Under the pieces are notes generated by a model. The model saw nothing but the letters and a program-made list of their open reading frames with translations, ran no database searches and was not told the origin of the DNA. This document shows positions 15,772-24,325 of a DNA stretch of 64,000 bases, in pieces. The DNA is taken from assembly GCF_024343615.1 (NCBI RefSeq), contig NZ_RJUB01000011.1, positions 1-64,000 of the forward strand, given 5' to 3'. Numbering within the stretch: the stretch's first letter is position 1; each line of letters opens with the position of its first letter. The position numbers were made by a program, and so were the translations under genes. This DNA is from Ferruginibacter sp. HRS2-29. GTDB lineage: Bacteria > Bacteroidota > Bacteroidia > Chitinophagales > Chitinophagaceae.

Positions 15772-15926
15772 TCAATAACAGCCATACCGCAGGAAAACTT
15801 CAGCATTGTATGCGGCTGCTTATCCGGAACGGTGTTGGTTTGTCAATTATGCGGATAGCAAACTAAATCAACCATGTAATTTCTCTATAAATTTTTAACC
15901 TCACACTTACAAAACCTCTTGTTGCA

Positions 15927-16901
15927 GTGAAGATATTTTACAGACAATTGAACATGCTGGCACTTTCAGCGCTGCTCCTGGTAAACCTGAACACAGGTTT
16001 TGCGCAGCCCAAAGCCTTGCGTGATGTACAGCGTAAATACGGCCTTAACCCACGCGAAGCACTTTTTTCCCGGGTAACAACAACACCGGACGATGTGTTG
16101 AAAATGTTCAGGGATGCAGGAATGTCGCCAACAGAACATCCACTTACAAAAGCCGAAAAGGCCATCATAGTTAATGCCTTTGCGGCTCTTACGCCATTGC
16201 ACCAACGGGTATTGAAACAGCATTTAAAAAGTATCAGTTTCCTGGACAATATGCCCAACACCGCCCTCACCTCTCCTGTCACAAAAGATGATAGTATTAA
16301 TTTGTACCACATCACGTTTCGTGCTGGCATCCTGCATCAAAAGATCTCAGAATGGGCTACGGAAAAAGAACTTACCTGCTATGAAAATAAAGATACTTCG
16401 TACAGGGTTTCGATACAGGCAGGGTTGATGAGCGCATTCACCTATGTGCTGCTTCATGAAGGTACCCATGTGGTAGATGGTTCCGTTCACCTAATCGCCA
16501 CCGATACCGTTACAGGCAAAACTCTCCCGGGTACTTTCGGGGAAGATCTTTCAAAAGGTATATGGGCAAACATCAACACCGTTGCATGGCCGCTTAAAGA
16601 TTCCCTGGTAGTCAAAAACCGGTTCAGGCCGGGAGGCCGCCGGTTCGCCACTTCGGAAGCAACGGAAGTTTACCAGGCACTCGGGAATACTCCTTTTGTT
16701 TCTCTATATGCCACCGCCAGCTGGCACGAAGACCTGGCCGAATTAGTAACTGTATATCACCTTACACAACAGCTAAACCAACCTTTCAAGGTGGTAGTGG
16801 TAAAGGATGGTAAACAAACAGGGCAATACGAACCTATGAAGAACCCGTTGACAGATAAACGCAAAAAGTTACTGAGTCTTTTTTATCAGGTAAAAAACTG
16901 A
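15927..16901 (+). CDS. exported protein with HEGTH putative metalloprotease motif
   Basis: A 324-residue protein with an N-terminal signal peptide (cleavage expected after GFA, residue 26). H177-E178-x-x-H181 (HEGTHVVDG) matches the zincin HExxH motif. A downstream WHEDLAELV (H267, E268, E272) could supply the third ligand as in gluzincins. I do not recognise the family. A GTG start at 15927 gives a signal peptide with basic n-region residues; the ATG at 15954 would remove them, so GTG is preferred. It lies just upstream of the aldehyde oxidoreductase operon but about 80 bp separate. Substrate unknown. Confidence 0.65.
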   Translation: MKIFYRQLNMLALSALLLVNLNTGFAQPKALRDVQRKYGLNPREALFSRVTTTPDDVLKMFRDAGMSPTEHPLTKAEKAIIVNAFAALTPLHQRVLKQHLKSISFLDNMPNTALTSPVTKDDSINLYHITFRAGILHQKISEWATEKELTCYENKDTSYRVSIQAGLMSAFTYVLLHEGTHVVDGSVHLIATDTVTGKTLPGTFGEDLSKGIWANINTVAWPLKDSLVVKNRFRPGGRRFATSEATEVYQALGNTPFVSLYATASWHEDLAELVTVYHLTQQLNQPFKVVVVKDGKQTGQYEPMKNPLTDKRKKLLSLFYQVKN

Positions 16902-16984
16902 ATGAATCAGAAAATTCAACTTAGGCGCAAAAGTTGCTGTAACTTTCACTTCATACCAGTAAATATTCAGTCAAACAACTTTAT

Positions 16985-17575
16985 ATGGAAAGAAAGCAAT
17001 CCTTCTCCCGGCGTTTCTTTTTAAAAACAACTTCTTTTGCCGGCGCCCTGGCGCTGATACCCCCAAAGGCAAAAGCGCTGTATACAGAACTGAAACAGCG
17101 TCTGATACCGACAAAGGAAATAATGCCGCTGACGGTAACCATCAATAAGAAAGCGTATGAAGTGAAAGCCGATTCGCGGACTACCCTGCTCGACCTGCTT
17201 CGCGAAAACCTCCACCTCACCGGCACTAAAAAAGGATGCGATCATGGGCAATGCGGGGCATGTACGGTACACATAGACGGCCAGCGGGTATTGAGCTGCC
17301 TCACCCTCGCCGTGATGACTACCGGCAAAAATGTAACCACCATTGAAGGACTGGCCGATGGCGATAAGCTTCATCCCATGCAACAGGCATTCATTGAATG
17401 CGATGGTTTTCAATGCGGCTACTGCACACCCGGGCAGATCATGTCGGCCGTGGCTTGTGTAAACGAAGGCCACACCAGATCGGTAGCCGAAATTAAAGAA
17501 TTCATGAGCGGCAACCTGTGCAGGTGCGGGGCCTATAATGGTATTGTTGAATCTATTCAAAAAGTTGCGATATGA
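16985..17575 (+). CDS. paoA: aldehyde oxidoreductase 2Fe-2S subunit (PaoA/YagT-like)
   Basis: A 196-residue subunit with a Tat-type leader (SRRFFLK at residues 8-14), which exports the folded complex to the periplasm. Two [2Fe-2S] domains are complete: plant-ferredoxin type cysteines C85, C90, C93, C105, and the alpha-helical domain C144, C147, C179, C181. It passes electrons between the molybdenum and FAD subunits of a xanthine dehydrogenase-family enzyme. The stop codon overlaps the next ATG (ATGA), so the three subunits are translated together. The E. coli PaoABC enzyme detoxifies aromatic aldehydes; the same role is inferred here. Confidence 0.93.
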   Translation: MERKQSFSRRFFLKTTSFAGALALIPPKAKALYTELKQRLIPTKEIMPLTVTINKKAYEVKADSRTTLLDLLRENLHLTGTKKGCDHGQCGACTVHIDGQRVLSCLTLAVMTTGKNVTTIEGLADGDKLHPMQQAFIECDGFQCGYCTPGQIMSAVACVNEGHTRSVAEIKEFMSGNLCRCGAYNGIVESIQKVAI

Positions 17576-18549
17576 GGCCATTCATTTTTACAAAACCTGC
17601 CACCGCCGACCAGGCATTGATCAAAAAGACAAACCAGGCGCAATTCATTGCCGGGGGCACCAACCTGCTCGACCTGATGAAAAAGCATATTGCGCTGCCC
17701 GAAGAACTGCTGGATGTAACCAATGCTTTACCTGCAGCGATCACCGCGAACACCAAGGGCATCCGCATAGACGCGATGGTACGAAACAGCGCCATTGCTT
17801 CACAGGCAGAAGTACTTTCGCAATTTCCTTTATTGGCAAAAGCTGTGCTGGCAGGCGCTTCGCCGCAGATACGCAATATGGCTTCTACCGCGGGCAATCT
17901 TTTGCAACGGACCCGCTGCCCATATTTTTACGATACCACGGTGCCCTGCAATAAAAGAATACCCGGCACAGGCTGTTCGGCCATGGATGGCGACAACCGC
18001 ATGAGTGCCATCGTTGGCTACAGCAATCAATGTGTGGCCGTACATCCATCGGATATGTGCATAGCGCTGGCCGCTTTGGAGGCAAATGTACTGGTGACAG
18101 GCAGGGATAAAAAACAACACAGCATCCCCTTCAAAGATTTTCACCGCCTGCCGGGCACTACCCCGCAGCTCGATAATAATCTACCGGCCAATGCGGTGAT
18201 CACTGCTGTAGAAATACCGGGCAACAGGTTTCAAAAAAACTTTGCGTATGTGAAAGTCCGCGACCGCGACTCGTACGCTTTTGCCCTCATATCGGTGGCG
18301 GCAGCGCTGCATATGGAAGCCGGGGTTATCAGCGAGGCGAGGCTGGCTTCGGGCGGCGTAGCGCACAAACCATGGCGCTGGTATAAAGCCGAACAATTTT
18401 TGAAAGGGAAGAAACCATCGGCTGAAAATTTCCGGCAGGCCGCTTCCATCGCCGTTGGCGAAACCAAACCACTGGCCAATAACAAATTTAAAACTGTCAT
18501 GCTGCAGGGCGCTATTGAAACTGCTTTACAAAACTGTTTAACCGCATAA
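17572..18549 (+). CDS. paoB: aldehyde oxidoreductase FAD subunit (PaoB/YagS-like)
   Basis: A 325-residue FAD-binding subunit of the xanthine dehydrogenase family. FAD motifs are AGGTNLLDLMK at about 27-37 and ASPQIRNMASTAGNL at 96-110. The loop CPYFYDTTVPCNKRIPGTGC carries C116, C126 and C135, the insertion that holds an additional [4Fe-4S] cluster in PaoB-type proteins. It starts inside the stop of paoA and is followed 9 bp later by paoC. No signal peptide is present; the subunit would travel with the Tat-tagged PaoA. Confidence 0.92.
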   Translation: MRPFIFTKPATADQALIKKTNQAQFIAGGTNLLDLMKKHIALPEELLDVTNALPAAITANTKGIRIDAMVRNSAIASQAEVLSQFPLLAKAVLAGASPQIRNMASTAGNLLQRTRCPYFYDTTVPCNKRIPGTGCSAMDGDNRMSAIVGYSNQCVAVHPSDMCIALAALEANVLVTGRDKKQHSIPFKDFHRLPGTTPQLDNNLPANAVITAVEIPGNRFQKNFAYVKVRDRDSYAFALISVAAALHMEAGVISEARLASGGVAHKPWRWYKAEQFLKGKKPSAENFRQAASIAVGETKPLANNKFKTVMLQGAIETALQNCLTA

Positions 18550-18558
18550 TATTATACT

Positions 18559-20775
18559 ATGGGATTTTTTGACGATACTATCAGCCTCTCTGCTCCGCCG
18601 GAGGGAAGAGTGGAAGCCACCGCCAAAGTAACCGGTAGCGGCAAGTATTCCGCGGAATATGAAGTGGCCAGCTTGTGCCATGCCGTACTCGTAGGCAGCA
18701 CCATACCCGCGGGAATTATCAAAAGTATAAACGTGGGTAATGCCCGCCAGGTCGAGGGTGTGATCGATGTGATCACCCATCTCAACAGGCCGATGGTACC
18801 TGCGTTTGCGGATGAAGCGAAGATAAAGGAAGCCCGCTTTGGGTTGCCGGTATTTCATACGGATAAAATTTATTTCAAAGGTCAGCCGATTGCGATGGTG
18901 ATTGCCGAAACGCTGGAAGATGCTACCTACGCGGCTTCGCTGATTACGGCGGAATATGCGGCAGACCAGTTCAATGTGGATTTTGAAAAGTCTTATAAAA
19001 ATGCGGAACTGAAAACTGCCGGAAAAGACCGGGGTACCGCTGACAGCTGGGCTGAAACGCCGTCTGTAGTGGAAGCGGAATATACCATCAAAAACGAAGT
19101 GCACAACCCGATGGAAATGCATGCCACCATTGCGCATTGGACGGCTGAGAACGAACTGAAAATGTTTGACAAAAACCAGGGTGTAAATAACGTACAACGG
19201 ATGTTTGCAAAACTGTATAATATCCCTGCAGAGAAGATACATGTAGTGAGCGAATTTGTGGGAGGCGGATTTGGCTCCGGGTTAAGGGTGTGGCCGCATT
19301 GCCTCGCCGCCGTGATTGGTGCCAAAGCGGTGAAGAGGCCGGTAAAATTAGTGCTTACAAGGCCGCAGATGTTTACACTGGTGGGTTATCGCCCTGAATC
19401 GTGGCAGAAGGTAAAGATCGGTGCCGACAACAGCGGAAAATTTACCGGCATATTGCACCAGGCACGGCATGCTACCTGCGTGTATGATAATTTCAATGAA
19501 GGCATCACCCGTATAGCAAGGCTGGTGTACAATTTCGCGAACCTGCGAACAGAATCGGCCACCGTTCCGCTCAATCTCAGTATGCCCACCTGGATGCGTG
19601 GGCCGGGGGATTGCACCGGTGATTTCGCCATTGAAAGTGCCATTGATGAACTTAGTTACAAATTGAACATTGACCCCGTTCAACTTCGCCTGCAAAACCT
19701 GGCGCTTGAAAAAGACCCGGACAGCGGGAAGAAATGGTCGACTAATTTTGTGGATGAATGTATAAAACTGGCTGCGGAAAAAATACAATGGCAGAACAGG
19801 AAAGCCGCTATAGGCGCTATCAGCGACGGTGACTGGAAAACAGGTTACGGTATGGCAGTAGGCATGTGGAATGCCGGAAGGAGCAACGCCAGCGCGGGAA
19901 TAAAAATGCTGAAAGACGGCAGCATCACTGTGCAGACAGCCATGACAGATATTGGAACCGGCACTGGTACCGCCATGCAAAACATAGCAAAAGACGCCAC
20001 CGGTATTTCCAAAGAAAAGATCAGGATCGAATTGGGCAATTCAAACCTTCCCCCTGCCCCCAGCCAGGGAGGCAGCACCGGCCTTTCTTCCATCAGCGGA
20101 GCGGTGGCTGCCGCGGTAAATGCTTTGAAGATGAAACTGGCCGGCTTTGCCGCCGCTGAGAATGATACCTATAAAAATGTAGTGGGGGCCGACATTATTT
20201 TGTCGGACAATGGAATTTCTTACAAAACCACCAACCAGCAGTTTGTGCCCTACTCCGTCATCTGGGAAAAGAACAACCTGCAGGTGCTGGAAGTGGAAGC
20301 CAGTTCAGCACCCGGCGATGAAAGAAAACAGTTGGCCTTTTGTTCTTCGGCTGCACATTTTTGCATGGTAAAAGTGAATACCAAAACCGGCAAAATAAAA
20401 ATAGAAAAAATGGTATGCGCTGCAGATGGTGGTACGATTGTAAATGAAAAAGCAGCTGCCAACCAGATATCCGGTGCGGTAGTAGGCGGCATCGGGATGG
20501 CATTGATGGAGGAACAGCTCATCGATCCAAAATTGGGGACAGCCATCGGCAACGACCTAGCCGGTTATCACTTCGCGGTAAATGCAGACGCCCCCATTGT
20601 AGAAGTAATATTTGTAAACAAACCGGATGTAAACAGCAACCCCTCCGGCTCAAAAGGATTGGGTGAAGTTGGCATCATTGGTGCAGCCGCGGCAATTGCG
20701 AACGCAATTTATAATGCTATCGGTAAACGGCTGCGGGACCTGCCGATAACACCGGATAAGGTATTGATGGGATAA
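18559..20775 (+). CDS. paoC: aldehyde oxidoreductase molybdopterin subunit (PaoC/YagR-like)
   Basis: A 738-residue catalytic subunit. The N-terminal aldehyde oxidase a/b-hammerhead domain (about 15-130) is followed by molybdenum-cofactor domains with FVGGGFGSG near 232-241, PAPSQGGSTGLSS near 497-510 and the terminal GSKGLGEVG, where E703 matches the conserved catalytic glutamate. It oxidises aldehydes to acids in the periplasm. A dedicated XdhC/PaoD-type maturation chaperone is not present next to it and would have to be encoded elsewhere. Confidence 0.93.
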   Translation: MGFFDDTISLSAPPEGRVEATAKVTGSGKYSAEYEVASLCHAVLVGSTIPAGIIKSINVGNARQVEGVIDVITHLNRPMVPAFADEAKIKEARFGLPVFHTDKIYFKGQPIAMVIAETLEDATYAASLITAEYAADQFNVDFEKSYKNAELKTAGKDRGTADSWAETPSVVEAEYTIKNEVHNPMEMHATIAHWTAENELKMFDKNQGVNNVQRMFAKLYNIPAEKIHVVSEFVGGGFGSGLRVWPHCLAAVIGAKAVKRPVKLVLTRPQMFTLVGYRPESWQKVKIGADNSGKFTGILHQARHATCVYDNFNEGITRIARLVYNFANLRTESATVPLNLSMPTWMRGPGDCTGDFAIESAIDELSYKLNIDPVQLRLQNLALEKDPDSGKKWSTNFVDECIKLAAEKIQWQNRKAAIGAISDGDWKTGYGMAVGMWNAGRSNASAGIKMLKDGSITVQTAMTDIGTGTGTAMQNIAKDATGISKEKIRIELGNSNLPPAPSQGGSTGLSSISGAVAAAVNALKMKLAGFAAAENDTYKNVVGADIILSDNGISYKTTNQQFVPYSVIWEKNNLQVLEVEASSAPGDERKQLAFCSSAAHFCMVKVNTKTGKIKIEKMVCAADGGTIVNEKAAANQISGAVVGGIGMALMEEQLIDPKLGTAIGNDLAGYHFAVNADAPIVEVIFVNKPDVNSNPSGSKGLGEVGIIGAAAAIANAIYNAIGKRLRDLPITPDKVLMG

Positions 20776-20826
20776 AGTTTTCGCGAAAAGTGGTGTTGGT
20801 ACAAATAAGTCATCCATATTTGCGGC

Positions 20827-21297
20827 TCAAGGCTCATATGGCCCGCCGGTTTCGCCCCAACCCCACCTGGGCATGGGCTCCGCCTCCTCCATAGGGTTTT
20901 CGGTAAGCTGTGAGTTGATGACGGCCAGGCGCGACCCCCACTCTATATATCCTACAAATGCCGAGCGAAACTCCGGATCGCTTTTGAGCCCCACTTCATC
21001 CGCTGTGTGCAATAAAAGCTGTACCCAGCGCTGGCGTTTTTCTTCCGTAAGCATCTTGCCGATATGCTTACCGATCATGGCTGCATGGCTTCCATTGTCT
21101 GCCATCGTGTAAAGTTTATCGCCGCCAAATACTTCCGCCACAAAATGCGCTACCTGCACCCTGTGTTCGGGCGACATGTTTTTGAATACTTCACCCAGCA
21201 GATCATCTTTGAGCACCTTATCATAAAACCTGTTGAACAATTGCTCGAAGGTTTTCATGTCGCCTGCCCATTCAAAAAGGGTTGGTATATTTTTCAT
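20827..21297 (-). CDS. group II-like truncated haemoglobin
   Basis: A 156-residue globin. The FEWAG start, FYDKVLKDDLLGEVF B/E helices, the likely proximal H78 in HAAMIGKHIGKML, W91 in KRQRWVQLL, which is the conserved group II tryptophan, and the terminal YIEWGSRLAVINS agree with truncated haemoglobins of group II. It is longer than the usual 120-130 residues because of a Pro/Trp/Gly tail. Such proteins bind O2 or NO and guard against nitrosative or oxidative stress. It is convergent with paoC. Confidence 0.88.
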   Translation of the reverse strand: MKNIPTLFEWAGDMKTFEQLFNRFYDKVLKDDLLGEVFKNMSPEHRVQVAHFVAEVFGGDKLYTMADNGSHAAMIGKHIGKMLTEEKRQRWVQLLLHTADEVGLKSDPEFRSAFVGYIEWGSRLAVINSQLTENPMEEAEPMPRWGWGETGGPYEP

Positions 21298-21863
21298 GTT
21301 GCTGGTATTTGTAAAACAGGGACCGCTTTTTTGTCCTGCATAAATATACGATTTAGTCGTTCGTTTTCGGCCGACTTAGGGCTCCCGTCTGCTATCTGCT
21401 ATTTTTATACTGTGTGCAATACCGGCAAATGGATAAGAGCCCTGCTGATTTGTTGAACATATGCCACACCGGCAGGATGTCACTTAGCTCCTACCAGCGC
21501 TGTTGATATACAACACCGGCCAGGGCCACCGTTTACAAAAATGAACGACGCTTTTCTATTATAAAACTTTTACTACATCAGTATCGAAAAATATTTTAGC
21601 CGGGTTGGCACACATGTAGCGATATTGCATTCAATACAATATCCCATCCGAAAGACTTCTCTTACCTTGAAAACGGGAGTTCATTTTTATCTACTCCCTT
21701 TTTTTCTTCCTGCTGTAGTGGTTCGTGCCGCTTGCCCGATACCTGGTCAATACTGACCGTCATTCTTATACACACCATCGGTTTTAGCCCATAAATACCT
21801 TTACCTTTAACGCTGCTACAGGCGTTCCATTTTGGTTCTCCATAACCAGGCAGCCATATCGGA
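21298..21863. other. 566-bp intergenic region with an orphan terminator
   Basis: No ORF is convincing. A plus-strand hairpin GGGAGT (21675-21680) with ACTCCC (21693-21698) followed by a T-run (21699-21705) has no gene directly upstream. It could end a small RNA, or a 5' leader of the kinase at 21864. No promoter is clear. Confidence 0.4.
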
Positions 21864-23528
21864 ATGAAATTACAGCGAAATCCGGATTCACCATCGCCTT
21901 TTCCTTATCCTGAAAACGAACAGCAACGCCTGATCGCACTGGCATCGTATGGAATATTTGATACAGCCGAAGAACAGGATTTTGATGAGCTTGCCGCCCT
22001 GGCAGGAGCTATCTGTGGAGTTCCGGTTGCGTTAATCACATTCATCGACGAGCACCGTCAGACTTTCAAATCTCATTTTGGAACTGAACTGACAGAAAAC
22101 CTCCGGGAGTTTTCTTTTTGTACACATGCCATCGCGGCAAACGACCGGATCATGATAGTGGAAGATACCCGGGAGGACCAGCGTTTTTATCAAAACCCTA
22201 TGGTAACGGGTCCCACCAATGTGAAGTTCTATGCCGGGGTTCCTTTGGTAAATGAAGATGGGATGGCACTCGGTACACTGTGTGTGCTGGATCAGCAGGC
22301 CCGCCGCCTCAGCCCCGAACAACAGGAAGCGTTGATAGTATTGGGCAAACAGGTGATGGATAAACTGGAATTGAGAAGGAAAGTGGAGCAATTGCAAGAG
22401 GCCAATGATGCCCTGTCTCTGGCCTCAAAGAGTCTGGGACAGGTACATACCCAACAGCAACAGAGCCTTGAATTAATTTCGGAAATAAACAGCAACCTCG
22501 ATATGGCATTACGCGCCGGAAGGATGGGTTGGTTTGATATTGAGCTTAACACGGGAAAAGTAAACTGTACCGATACCTGCCGGCTCAACTACGGGTTAGC
22601 AGATAATGAGGAGTTCAATTTCCAGGAACTGTTTCAGTCCATTATTCCCGAACAGAAACTGCAGGTGCAAAGGGCGGTGATTGCTGCCATAGAAGAAAAT
22701 AAAATATTTGATATAGATTACCAGATAACCTGGAAGAATGGGGAACCCCATTGGATAAACACCTGGGGCCAGCCCCGTTACGATAATTCGGGAAAGATAG
22801 AACGTATTGCCGGCGTGATGCAACAGATCACCATGCGCAAAGGGACGGAAAAGGCACAGGAGGAATTCCTGGCGATCGTCAGCCACGAACTCAAAACACC
22901 CATCACTACGTTGAAGGCCAGCATACAGTTGATGGACATCATGAAAGAGGAGATCGGAAATGATATGGTCTCCGGCTTGCTGGATACTGCCGGAAAAAGT
23001 GTGACAAAGATCAACCACCTCGTAGACGACCTGCTGAATATGCATCGTTATAGCCAGGCCGAACTGAAGCTCGAGAAAACGATCTTCAGTATTACCGAAT
23101 TGCTGGGAGGATGTTGCAATCATGTTCGTCTTGGCGGGCAACACGAATTGATCATAGAATGTGAAAAAGATATCCTTGTATTTGCCGATGAGCATAGAAT
23201 CGACCAGGTGATCGTGAACTTTGTAAACAATGCGGTGAAATATGCTACGGGATGCAATACCATCTACCTCAGCGCGGGCAAGACCGGCAATTTTGTACAT
23301 GTGTGTGTAAAAGATCACGGACCAGGCTTACTCCCCGAACAACAGGAAAGGATATTTGACCGTTACTGGCAGGCGAAGAACGACCGGGAAAAATATTCAG
23401 GCCTCGGACTTGGCCTGTATATCTGTGCCGAAATTATCCGTCGTCACGATGGGGAGATCGGGGTGGAGAGTGCCCCCGGGAAAGGCTGTACATTCTGGTT
23501 CACCCTGCCGGCGGACCTGCCTTCGTGA
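21864..23528 (+). CDS. GAF-PAS sensor histidine kinase
   Basis: A 554-residue soluble kinase. A GAF domain spans about 25-175 (FDELAALAGAICGVPVALITFID, then YAGVPLVNEDGMALGTLCVLD), followed by a short coiled coil (175-205), a PAS/PAC domain (about 212-325), HisKA with H341 in IVSHELKTP, and HATPase with an N box (VNFVNNAVKYA) and G boxes (DHGPGLLPEQQ, GLGLGLYI). No transmembrane segment or receiver is attached. The convergent CheY-like receiver at 23547 is the obvious partner candidate, inferred from position only. Confidence 0.93.
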   Translation: MKLQRNPDSPSPFPYPENEQQRLIALASYGIFDTAEEQDFDELAALAGAICGVPVALITFIDEHRQTFKSHFGTELTENLREFSFCTHAIAANDRIMIVEDTREDQRFYQNPMVTGPTNVKFYAGVPLVNEDGMALGTLCVLDQQARRLSPEQQEALIVLGKQVMDKLELRRKVEQLQEANDALSLASKSLGQVHTQQQQSLELISEINSNLDMALRAGRMGWFDIELNTGKVNCTDTCRLNYGLADNEEFNFQELFQSIIPEQKLQVQRAVIAAIEENKIFDIDYQITWKNGEPHWINTWGQPRYDNSGKIERIAGVMQQITMRKGTEKAQEEFLAIVSHELKTPITTLKASIQLMDIMKEEIGNDMVSGLLDTAGKSVTKINHLVDDLLNMHRYSQAELKLEKTIFSITELLGGCCNHVRLGGQHELIIECEKDILVFADEHRIDQVIVNFVNNAVKYATGCNTIYLSAGKTGNFVHVCVKDHGPGLLPEQQERIFDRYWQAKNDREKYSGLGLGLYICAEIIRRHDGEIGVESAPGKGCTFWFTLPADLPS

Positions 23529-23546
23529 ATCTATTTCAGCCGCTCG

Positions 23547-23888
23547 CTATAACACCGCGTTGATCATGGCTTCCACTTCATCCGAACGAAATGGCTTTTC
23601 CAATACTGCCACTGCCCCGAACCGGGAAAAGTTTTCAAGTTTAACAGGATCACCCGAGATCAGTATTACCGGAACCTGATGCTCCGTGGCCAGCAGGTGA
23701 CACAACTGCCGCCCATCCTGCGTGCAAAGGTTGATATCTACAAATGCAATGTCTGGCTTCAGTTTATTGAGCTGCGCTTCTGCTGCACCTGCGTCAATAG
23801 CAGTACGCACGGTATTATTCTTAGAAATAGTAAGGGACAATAATTCGAGCAATTCTTTCGAATCATCCACGATCAACACATTAGCCAT
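23547..23888 (-). CDS. stand-alone CheY-like response regulator
   Basis: A 113-residue receiver domain with acidic pocket D8/D9, phospho-acceptor D51 (FVDINL), S78 and K98 in EKPF. No output domain follows. It is convergent with the GAF-PAS kinase (18 bp between stops) and is a close paralogue of the receiver at 38522-38872: both begin with an ILIVDDS-type motif and share SKNN-VRTA, DGRQ-CH, LISGDP and AVLEKPF. Output must act through protein contacts or a phosphorelay. Confidence 0.92.
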   Translation of the reverse strand: MANVLIVDDSKELLELLSLTISKNNTVRTAIDAGAAEAQLNKLKPDIAFVDINLCTQDGRQLCHLLATEHQVPVILISGDPVKLENFSRFGAVAVLEKPFRSDEVEAMINAVL

Positions 23889-24325
23889 AGTAAGTATTTT
23901 TTCTCCCGCATTCTATACAGAGCCCCCCTACCCACTACAATAGTGCCGCAATTGTAAAATGTTGAAAACTGGCGTTCTACCGGAAACGATTAAACGCTTT
24001 TAACAAAAGCGCTGAAATAGCATCCGGAACGCTTGTGGATATTCTGGTACAGGTTGTTGGATCATCGGAAAACAATTTGTTACTAGTTCCTCAAACCCGG
24101 GGCCACTGTGCAATAGATACGTGGTAACGGATCCTTTCTGTTCCTCCGGACAAAACACATTGGTAGTTGTTCCTGCCAGGACCTACCCGCGTAATACCTA
24201 ATGGCGTGGTAATTGTAAGAGCTATAAAAAATACCGGGGTATTAGGGGTTGACCTCATCAGCCGTGGAAAAGAATCATTCAGATTAAGGTACCTTAAAGT
24301 ATATTTGTTATAAGCAATTTTATAG
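23889..24325. other. 437-bp intergenic region
   Basis: A minus-strand frame reading TPVFFIALTITTPLGITR down to about 24091 overlaps the following kinase and has no family match, so I do not call it. Just before the kinase a -7 type element is present; otherwise nothing is seen. Confidence 0.4.
24300..24307 (+). promoter_or_regulatory. -7 promoter element of the multi-PAS kinase
   Basis: TATATTTG matches TAnnTTTG and ends 18 bp before the ATG at 24326. A -33 TTTG is not obvious at the right distance. Confidence 0.45.

Noticed and set aside
18538..19242. 234-residue minus-strand ORF
   Set aside because: Antisense shadow of paoC.
22596..23318. 240-residue minus-strand ORF
   Set aside because: Antisense shadow of the GAF-PAS kinase.
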